Below, one piece after another: positions 23,502 through 30,865 of a stretch of 30,865 nucleotides of DNA. The DNA is from Entrophospora sp. SA101 (taxonomy: Eukaryota; Glomeromycota; Glomeromycetes; Entrophosporales; Entrophosporaceae), in the NCBI GenBank assembly GCA_958430865.1, contig CAUDNR010000476.1:1-30865 (forward strand), read 5' to 3'. The notes beneath the pieces are model-generated. The model did not search any database, was not told the origin of the DNA, and saw only the letters and a program-made list of their open reading frames with translations. Made by a program: the position numbers and the translations under genes. Every line of letters starts with the position of its first letter. The first letter of the stretch is position 1.

Positions 23502-24603
23502 TTTGACAAAAAAAAATTTTTTTTTTTTGGAATTTGAAATGTTTCAAAATTAACTTATTTTTTTTTTATATAATTTATATATATATATATATATTGATAA
23601 TTAATGTGAGAATGTTTTTTTTTTAAATATATATATAATTTATATAAATATATATTATTACTATAAATAAAATAATGAGTGATCTTTGATCTTATGATTT
23701 ACGATTATGAGAAAACACAATGATTTTTTAATTTTAATTTTTTGTCATCAAAAAAGAAAATTCTTTATTGTAAATAATTGCTTGGCCATATTTGTATACA
23801 AGCTTGCATGACTTTAAATTAAAAATACTTGTAGGTAATATAATAAATCCATTTTAATGATCATTTTATATGAATTATAAAAATAGACTTTTGAATTTCC
23901 AAATATTGTTATTGATGTTAAAATTGATTGATTGATAAAATACCCGCAATCGCCAAATTTATTTCTAAATATGGCTAACTCGCCGCAACCCATCAATAAA
24001 AGTTCAGTTGCAGGCGGATATTTTGTGTGGTTTTTTTTATCTTTAATCTCACAATTAATTAATCAATTTTCAATTTATTCCTTCTCTTCTCGTCTCAACA
24101 AAATACCAATGATAGTTCATCGATAATAAATTTTCTATTCTTAAACTTTAATTTTCAAAAAATTCAAATAAACCTAAATTAAGTAAATTTTCCTATTTAT
24201 ATTTCATAAAGTATCACATGTAAATAATACACACCACATAAATAAATACATATGCAAGTTGATGTAATCTTCAAAACACCATAAAGCCAAAAACATGAAT
24301 AAAATACACTTTTTTACATTTTATTTTTCATCCAAGACTTAAGGAGAGATGGATCAAAAGATTAAAGGATTAATATTGATCAATTAGTTAATAAATCAAC
24401 AAATATTTTGTAAATAATAATAGTAATTACAATTATTCATTAGTAATTAATTTGTTTATTATTTAACATACATTGATTTTTACCAATAATAAAATAAAAT
24501 ATACAATCCATGAATCTCCCTTACATCCATTCATCCCTCCCTAATAACATTTCTCTGTCAACATTCTTCCCACATTCTCTCACTGTTGTTGTTAATCAAT
24601 TAA
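23502..24603. other. Intergenic between BTB-TLDc and MFS genes
   Basis: The first 150 bp are T-rich and contain AT dinucleotide runs (23575-23595, 23627-23655), probably the promoter of the BTB-TLDc gene. A small plus-strand open frame starting MANSPQPINKSSVAGGY (ATG at 23971, ending TAA 24124-24126) has one hydrophobic stretch and no recognised homologue. The rest is AT-rich 3' flank of the transporter gene. Confidence 0.4.
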
Positions 24604-26445
24604 TCAGTGTTCAGCAATATCCTGTTTTTCTCTCCAGTATTTACCTTTTTTATAGATAGCAATCAACAAACTAATTGTGATTACATTTATCGAGACGATG
24701 ATTGTAAATGTAAATCCGCTCCCAATAGCTGTCTCAATCGGTTGAGCGATTGCTGACATTCCACCAGCTAAAACTGATCTCAAGAAGTTATTCAATGCTA
24801 TAACTGATGCACTTCTTGATGGATACGAGTCTACTAAATATGTTGTCAATGAATTAAATGCTATCATTGTACCAAATCCACCTATCATATGTAGAATGTG
24901 TGTGGTATTATTATAAGGAGTATATATATAAATCTTATGCACACTCACACACTTGACTTACCAGAAAACATAAAAATCAACGGGAAAACAATATGAACTT
25001 TAGCTTCCAATAACCATCCGTAGATTAAATAAGATAAAGGTATCAAAATAACTCCAACCCATGAGCTAAAAATTCTCATTTCCGGATACGCAACCCCGTT
25101 GTTCTTTTGAATGGCTTTTTTCAACACATAATCTGACCATTTGCCACCAATAACGCTACCAAACATTAACCCTGCCCCCGGTGCCAAAAAAACCAATCCA
25201 ACCAATGTTGACGTCAATTTATAATTTGCTGTAAATTTTGTTGGAATCAGTATGTTTTGCACATAGACTATTGAGGTGACAAATATTTTATATCCCAAGA
25301 TAAATACCACATTCACATAACACATCATTCCTAGTGGTGCGAGTGGGTTAAAGATTTTTCTTGACGATGCTGCCCTTATGATCTCGGACCTTTTGAAACG
25401 AAAAGTTTCTGGCAACAAATAATATATCAGTACTAACATTATAGTGCCAAATATTGTTAAAAACCAAAATATATATCTCCATCCGAAATAATCTGTTATA
25501 AATCCTCCTATCACGGGCCCGCCTAATGTTCCAATAAAAAATCCAAGATAAAAAAATCCTGCTGCTCTCCCTTTTTCTATTTATTATTATTATTATTATT
25601 ATTATTAAAGATGAAATTTTTTATTATTATGTAATAGTTACAATTATCATTATTATAACTGCAGTTTAAGTATATATTTTGTTACCAGTAGGAATATAAA
25701 GATCACTAAGGGTTCCAACTCCAACACATATAACTGCCGAAGATCCGCATGCTTGTATTATGCGCAAGATTAAAATTTCCTCGAACGTTGTCGCGTAGAC
25801 ACAATATGCACTTGATATGACAAACATTGACAATGATACTATATATACTCTTTGTCTTGTCCCGTACGCATCTGAATACGATGCCCAAAATAATGGTGCT
25901 ATTCCCATAAATAGTATAAACATTGAAACTATAAAACATAATGAATATTAATAAATGTGTGAATGCGTGTATTTATTAATAATAAAATAAATAATCTCTT
26001 TGTTCTTACTTATCCAATTAACACGTAATTGAGTAGTTTTTAATTCATCACGAACTTTTATTATGGCTGGGAAAAATATTCTAAATTAAAAACTTCAATC
26101 AATTTTTTTTCTTTTCTTTTAAATATAAAAAGGTTATTAAACCTACGTGTTTGCAATAGGAGCAATCATTCCAGAAATTGAAACTAGAAACATTATACTG
26201 GCTTTCTTTTTATTTGGCCATAATTTTGGATCATCTTCTATCACGTTTTCTTCTTCAAAAATTTCTAAATCATTGTCAACAACAACGTTTCGGGTGTTTT
26301 CTTCTGGTTCTTTTTTATTGTAATTCTTTGATATTGATATTTTCTCTGTTGCTGCATCACTTTTTCCTTCCACAAGGTTCTCTTCATCTGATCCATCATC
26401 ATTATTATGTCTTTTAAATAAATATTTTTTATAATTTTTTTCCAT
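24604..26445 (-). CDS. MFS transporter, DHA1 (drug:H+ antiporter) type, 5 exons
   Basis: A 501-aa major facilitator superfamily protein. Exons on the minus strand: 26147-26445, 26010-26080, 25686-25928, 24962-25576 and 24604-24881; introns 66, 81, 109 and 80 bp, all GT-AG, in-frame throughout. The start is ATG 26445-26443; the codon just before it is GTG, not a start. Residues 1-80 are an acidic, hydrophilic cytosolic tail. Membrane segments follow from ASIMFLVSISGMIAPIANT onward, about 12 in total. Motif A-like LFWASYSDAYGTRQR (136-150) lies between segments 2 and 3, and the antiporter motif C is visible as GTLGGPVIGGF (220-230) followed by ITDYFGWRYIFW. This is the signature of proton-driven exporters of the DHA1 family (Qdr/Tpo/Flr-like in yeasts). 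Substrate cannot be read from sequence. Plasma membrane location is inferred. Confidence 0.93.
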
Positions 26446-27046
26446 CACAACAACATATTATTAAATTACAAAGAAGAAAATAATTCAATTAGTAATGCAT
26501 TGAAAATTTTTTTGTTTCAAAAACAACCTCCATCAAAGCCACATCATACTATAAATAAACGAGAACACAGCCACTAAACACTACTTTCTATTACCTTTTC
26601 TATGCTCAAAAATTATCCTTCTACTTTTTCATATCAATCATAATATTGTATGTGTTATCAAAGAATTATATTTTCAAAACAATATATTAGATATGCAGTA
26701 AGAAGAAGTAATGCAATCTATTGTTCAATAAGAATTTTGAATTTTTCAACAATTCATACAATTCACCCTTATATTTTTTTTCTTTAAATAAAAAGGTGAA
26801 AACATCAAAGCAGTTTTGTTGTAAATAATTTAAATAATTCATCAATCGGAGAAAACATACTAACATTAATAATCAATCTGTTTTCGGTCCCAGTCCCAGT
26901 CCTGGTCCTGACCAATAAAAATCAAAAATGTTTATCATGTGAATAGCAAATAATTTTATTTTTTCAAAACAATTATCATCATCATTATTATGATACTATT
27001 GTAAATAAAATCTTTATCAGTAAAAAACAAACATTAATTTTATTTT
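26446..27046. other. 5' flank of MFS gene
   Basis: No gene. Contains the transporter's promoter and leader. A small GC-rich island at 26884-26912 is built of GTCCCA/GTCCTG repeats and stands out in the AT-rich background. Confidence 0.4.
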
Positions 27047-27387
27047 CTAGACAAAGTGGTGGTCTGTAACCTGTTTCTTGTTTTGGTGGTAGTATTTCCT
27101 GCTACCGAAAATGTTTTGTTCACGTGTAACACTTGTGGTCTGGATCGTTGAATAACCCTTTGCCATTTCTGTTAAAATTGTAAATTCATGTTCATGAGCT
27201 TTCCACCAAGCTAATGGAGAAATATTTTCATTACTTGGAAAATATAAATATCGTTCAACTTCACCATTATCATTATGATTATGATTTTGTGATGTTGTTA
27301 ATATTGAACATTATTAATATTATTATTATCGATATTATTAATATTTGGCGATAAGCATTGTTGCTGATATTGATTTTCACCATCCAT
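27047..27387 (-). pseudogene. Degenerate hAT transposase C-terminus
   Basis: The minus strand encodes the hAT-family dimerisation domain, EVERYLYF...PLAWWKAHEHEF.ILTEMAKGYSTI.TTSV (about 27170-27270), which in intact transposases continues with ERxFSxAGN...RNRL. Here the continuation FSVAGNTTTKTRNRL is present but in another frame (27050-27115), so a frameshift lies around 27110-27130. Upstream, an Asn/Gln-rich frame from ATG 27387 is also interrupted by stops. The catalytic part and zinc-finger are absent. This is transposon debris rather than a domesticated gene. Confidence 0.8.
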
Positions 27388-27390
27388 TAA

Positions 27391-27981
27391 ACAGCATCTA
27401 TTTAATATTAATAATTTCTAAAGAATTGTTGTCAGAAGATAGATTTTGTTGCTAGTTTAAAGAACAACCAGGCATGAAATCTTTTTTAAACTGATCATGA
27501 AAAAAATTAACTGCATCTAAATTTTATTTCAAAAGTTGAGATGTGCATGTTAGCCAATTTCATTATATATAACAAATGTCCAACTTCATGTCAAAATTTT
27601 CTTAAAGTGTTATTTGTTTACCCTGGCAAAAAATACATCAAAATAATAATAAAGGTTTTTTCATATTCAAGTAACAATTGATTAAATCAGGCAAGTTTGT
27701 GCATGAAAGCTTCATTTTTTAAAAAAAATTTATTAGTGGGTTACATTTGACCCCCTGTAGTTCGCGACTAATAGTAGTAATATTAATAGTAAAGTACATG
27801 TTTTAAACTCTACAACAAATAGTTTTTTTGAGAATATCTCTCTATTACATTAAAACTAAAGACCTATTCTATCAACCAATAGAGTTATTTTTTTAAAAGG
27901 TACAAAAGAAAGTGACTCTATACTTTTAAAATTTGCCCAAAATTTAGGAGGTCTTTAGACCGAGCCAACTATAATAATTCT
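27391..27981. other. Gene-free stretch upstream of the kinase-like promoter
   Basis: No gene or recognised element seen in these roughly 590 bp; AT-rich with scattered TAGTAGTAATATTAATAG repeats at 27773-27790. Confidence 0.4.
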
Positions 27982-28168
27982 TATTGCCGATTTCTCACAT
28001 TTATGGAATGATCGTCTATAATCACGTGACCGTATAACATTTCAATCTCGTGGTTGGTATGCTTTCAAGGCGCAGTAAGCTCGAGGTTTTGCAAAAATAT
28101 ATACCACAAAAAGAAATGTTGTGTCAAATAAAAAAATTTTTTTTTAAAATTTAATATTAAAAGTTAAA
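27982..28168 (+). promoter_or_regulatory. Promoter region of the kinase-like gene, TCACGTGA box
   Basis: The stretch 27982-28113 recurs in inverted form at 990-1172. It contains the E-box palindrome TCACGTGA (28022-28029), about 140 bp upstream of the ATG, then GGCGCAGTAAGCTCGAGG and GTTTTGCAAAAATATATACC. Conservation of the non-coding sequence between copies, and position directly upstream of the gene, support a promoter role; basic helix-loop-helix factors are the usual readers of CACGTG. Confidence 0.55.
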
Positions 28169-29275
28169 ATGTCCTTTGTTAAGTTATTAACACACAACAG
28201 AAGAGATTTAGTACTTAAAATTTATAATGAAATGGAAGGTATTGCATATTCTGCTTTTTCAACTGTTTCTGACAGAGAAAATAGAAAAAGTAATTTTTTA
28301 CAATTAGTCAAAGAAAACAAAGTACTATTAGAAAATGAAAAAGAATATTGTAGAGGAAGGTTTATTTATGAGTTTGAATTAGATAATGCAACTAATAAAT
28401 GGGGTGAACCAAGAGAATGCAATAATTGTAAAACAACAAGATACTCTGATAAATATTGTGAAAAGTGTATTAGTCTACACTTACAGAGCCTTTTCAGCAC
28501 TTGGACATCTGGAAATGAGATAATTGATAGTTTTATTCAAAAGTGTCAACAGCTTTCATCTCTTCCAGGTCAAATTATAGAATGGATACCATATGAGCAA
28601 TTTTATGATATAGAAAAGTTAACAGAAAGCGGATTCAGTTCTATTTATACTGCTGTATGGACAAGAGGATCTATTGATGACTATGATGAAAATAAAAAGA
28701 AGTTTAATTATTTTGGATCTCAGCAAGTGGTATTAAAATCATTTAATAATTCAAATAATCCAGGAAAACCTTTTTTTGATGAGGTAATTGTTCTTATTTA
28801 AATTAACTAAACCAAACCATTTATTTAAATTAATTGATTTTATTTATGTAATTAATTTCAGGCATTGAATTATTGTAGAATTAAAACAAATTTAATTATG
28901 GTGTAACTAAATTCCCAGAAAATGGAAATTATGCAATGGTTCTTGCTTATGCACAAGAGGGAAATTTAATAGATTATATACAAAAAAATCATCATATTTA
29001 ACATCAAAAGATAGAATTAATATTTTTAGAGATTTATGTGAATCACTATATTTTATACATGAAAAAGATTTAATCTTTTTAAATTTGCTTGTAATCAACT
29101 TAAAGAAATTATCAATAATGATAATGATATTAATAGTATTAGTAGTAATTCACAACAAATTCACAAGTCACATCCATTAGCATATTGTACAAGTAGAACA
29201 TTAAGTGATGAATTTGGTAAATTGAATCAAAGTAATTTAATTATGAAATATAATTTTGATAAGGCAATTAAATAG
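28169..29275 (+). pseudogene. Kinase-like gene, Cys-motif family, catalytic core deleted
   Basis: Starts with an intact exon (28169-28783): a helical N-terminus, the motif CNNC-x9-CEKC (Cys84, 87, 97, 100; zinc-ribbon-like), WTSGNEIIDSFIQKCQ, IEWIPYEQF, then the kinase N-lobe with LTESGFSSIYTAVW (glycine-loop position) and Lys190 in VVLKSF. A 78-bp GT-AG intron (28784-28861) follows. Exon 2 begins ALNYCRIKTN, then breaks: the frame shifts before YGVTKFPENGNYAMVLAYAQEGNLIDYIQKNHH, a TAA follows, another shift precedes LTSKDRINIFRDLCESLYFIHEKDLI, and the HRD motif is missing (DLI-FL-NLL). Sequence then jumps to the tail QLKEIINN...QQIHKSHPLAYCTSR, ending at TAG 29273-29275. Activation loop, APE and C-lobe are deleted. 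No active kinase can result; exon 1 could still give a 210-residue protein if the intron is retained. Confidence 0.88.
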
Positions 29276-29540
29276 TTAGTTAATTAATTGAATTTATGGA
29301 TTTAAATATGATTATATATTATTAATTACAATGATAATAGTAAAAATAATAATTGGTAGGGTCAAAGTTAGAAAATTGGGTTTGATGAGTAGATAATTAA
29401 TTATTTTATTAATAATTTATTTTGTTTATTTATTATATTTATAAATAAATTTAATTGATTTTCTCTCCAAAATCACATGTTTTATATATAGTAATAGTTG
29501 AATAATTAATATAGTACATAATTTTCCTGATGTTAAAAGT
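29144..29540 (+). repeat. Direct repeat, right copy (kinase tail plus 3' flank)
   Basis: Counterpart of 130-597 in the same orientation, about 29 kb away, including non-coding DNA past the stop codon. See the left copy for shared blocks. Confidence 0.7.
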
Positions 29541-29589
29541 CAAAAGTCAAATGAATATAATCCCAACCACATCAATAATACTAATACTA

Positions 29590-29752
29590 ATAACTATTAT
29601 AAATTTAAAGGATCCAGATTCATATTCTAAAAGTTTTAGATATAATGAACCAGATTCATATTCCAATTCTTTTGCTGGATGTTTTTTACCTTCAAACCAG
29701 TGTAGAAGATTCAATGCCAGGAATGTTGGAGTGTTCTGAATTTGTGAAATAA
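29590..29752 (+). pseudogene. Possible remnant of another kinase-family tail
   Basis: Reads NLKDPDSYSKSFRYNEPDSYSNSFAGCFLPSN in one frame, then VEDSMPGMLECSEFVK and a stop (29750-29752) in the next. The internally repeated PDSYSKSF/PDSYSNSF resembles Ser/Tyr-rich C-terminal tails that I associate with kinase-like proteins of this fungal group. The frame change and absence of any domain suggest a decayed last exon. Assignment is tentative. Confidence 0.35.
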
Positions 29753-30680
29753 TTTCTAAACTTCTGAGATTAATAACAAAGTTTATATTGTTTTAAAGTT
29801 GTATACATATATAAAAGCTTGTAAATAATATGTGTAATGTTGAAAATACAAAGAAAAAATATTTTTTACAACCAATGGTATTTTTTTGAAGCTTTAGGAA
29901 AGATACTTTGAAAAAATTATATCAAAAGAAAGCTGAAGATTTTTTCTTACAAGTATGAAAATTTTAACTAAGATTAATTTGTGAATTTTTGGTGTACAAT
30001 ATGTACATGTTTCACGCTTTATTTATTTTTACTAATAAACACTAGTAATTTCATAGGGGCGACATTTTGAAATTGACAAATATATATGTGTAACATTCAG
30101 TTGTCCCCCCATATATTTACTTACCCCTAGGTATGGTGCATCTAGTCTAGTCCTGGCAACTTTTACATGAAATTTTTTAATTCTATCTAGTCTGTCAACA
30201 AATAAAATAAATCAAAAAGCTTTTCATAATCAGTTAGTTTGAAGCTTGAATTAACAAAAAATGAAGAGTTTTTTTTTAAAATCCCATTCTGTATGGAGCT
30301 ATGAGCTTTTAAAAATCATCATTATTCTATGTTTGGTCTCAATTTGTCCACCATAAATCTTACCAAAATTGCTATATTTGGCTGGAATTAACTTGGATTC
30401 CATGTTACACTTGTCACGTGACAAAATATAAATTCAATTTTTTAACGCGTTTTTTTTTTTTTTTTTGCTTCAAAAAAATTTAATTGATGATCCGTCTATG
30501 AATCAGAGAAATGTCAATCAATTTATTATGGAAATGCGGGGGAAATTTCATATTAAATGATTGGCAAAAAAAATCAAAAAATCGAATATTTTGAGTAAAA
30601 AATAAAAAAAAAACTATAGTATATATTAATTATTGCATTCATAGTTTTTTTTATTTAATAATAAACTCAAAAATAATAAT
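29753..30680. other. Intergenic, with a third promoter-like fragment
   Basis: No gene. A 14-bp perfect palindrome TTGTCACGTGACAA sits at 30411-30424, and TTTAATTGATGATCCGTCTA at 30479-30498 resembles TTTTAATTGACGATCCCGTC-TATAAAT at 1021-1047 inside the inverted promoter copy. This suggests a further, more diverged copy of that regulatory repeat. Confidence 0.4.
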
Positions 30681-30775
30681 AGGACTTGTCTTCCATTGTA
30701 TTCGATCTCCCATCTAGGAGCATGTTACTAGATTGTTTGTTAACAACCATGCGAATACACTACCCAACAAGTCCT
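30681..30775. mobile_element. 95-bp symmetric inverted-repeat element
   Basis: Both ends have the form AGGACTTGT-N7-TGTATTCG pointing inward: AGGACTTGT 30681-30689 with ACAAGTCCT 30767-30775, and TGTATTCG 30697-30704 with CGAATACA 30752-30759; the spacers are exactly 7 nt on both sides and do not match each other. The interior contains CTCC/GGAG and the palindrome TTGTTAACAA. It could be a MITE, or a degenerate tRNA-derived element on the minus strand (7-bp acceptor-like stem GGACTTG/CAAGTCC, weak B-box-like AGATCGAATAC). No clear target duplication. Confidence 0.5.
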
Positions 30776-30865
30776 GTTTAACAAAGGTAATATTATTCTA
30801 TAAACATAAAAAAAAATTGTTTTCGTTTTTCCTCTGCTTTTCAAACTTTTGATAATGAATATCAA

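Noticed and set aside
26884..26912. GTCCCA/GTCCTG repeats read as an Asp-Trp-Gln peptide
   Set aside because: Only about 10 codons with no start or flanking frame; treated as a tiny tandem repeat.

Overview
The window looks like nuclear DNA of an arbuscular mycorrhizal fungus, most likely Rhizophagus or a close relative (Glomeromycotina). This is inferred from three things: very AT-rich intergenic DNA; genes cut by many short introns (mostly 63-121 bp, GT-AG); and family content typical of that group, namely a Cys-motif kinase-like family and BTB-BACK-TLDc proteins embedded in decayed transposons. No database search was possible.

Layout. Both ends carry decayed members of one kinase-like family in direct orientation. 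Positions 1-282 hold the 3' end of one copy, with an in-frame TGA. Positions 28169-29275 hold a second copy that lost its catalytic loop and C-lobe. The two share about 400-470 bp that runs past the coding region, and a separate 55-bp identical patch. Between them lie seven intact or nearly intact genes: histone H3 (minus, 4767-5403, 3 exons); an LCAT-like alpha/beta-hydrolase (plus, 6452-8066, broken by one base in an A11 tract); an OARD1/TARG1-type macrodomain ADP-ribose hydrolase (minus, 8690-9148); a 14-exon predicted ATPase of the ABC class (minus, 11700-14742); a 10-exon CaMK-type kinase (plus, 15029-16942); a BTB-BACK-TLDc protein (minus, 20539-23501); and a 5-exon MFS transporter (minus, 24604-26445). 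One tRNA-Lys(CTT) lies at 11425-11497. The ABC-class ATPase and the CaMK gene are divergent with 286 bp between start codons; H3 and the hydrolase are divergent with about 1 kb.

The gene-poor stretches hold a minisatellite (19041-19616), a 15-16 bp TTTCGTCGA-type repeat, a 111-bp fold-back element (9835-9945), a 95-bp symmetric inverted-repeat element (30681-30775), a degenerate hAT transposase end (27047-27387), a solitary Tc1/mariner-like terminus near 20020-20070, and copies of the kinase promoter in both orientations.

The genes do not form one pathway. The most striking observation is the histone H3: position 27 reads Ile (ATA) instead of Lys, and the 31-33 segment carries one extra residue, in an otherwise complete and conserved histone. 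Other points are a GC-AG intron plus a 15-nt micro-exon that splits the Walker A motif of the ABC-class ATPase, and an inverted kinase promoter that would drive antisense transcription across kinase debris.
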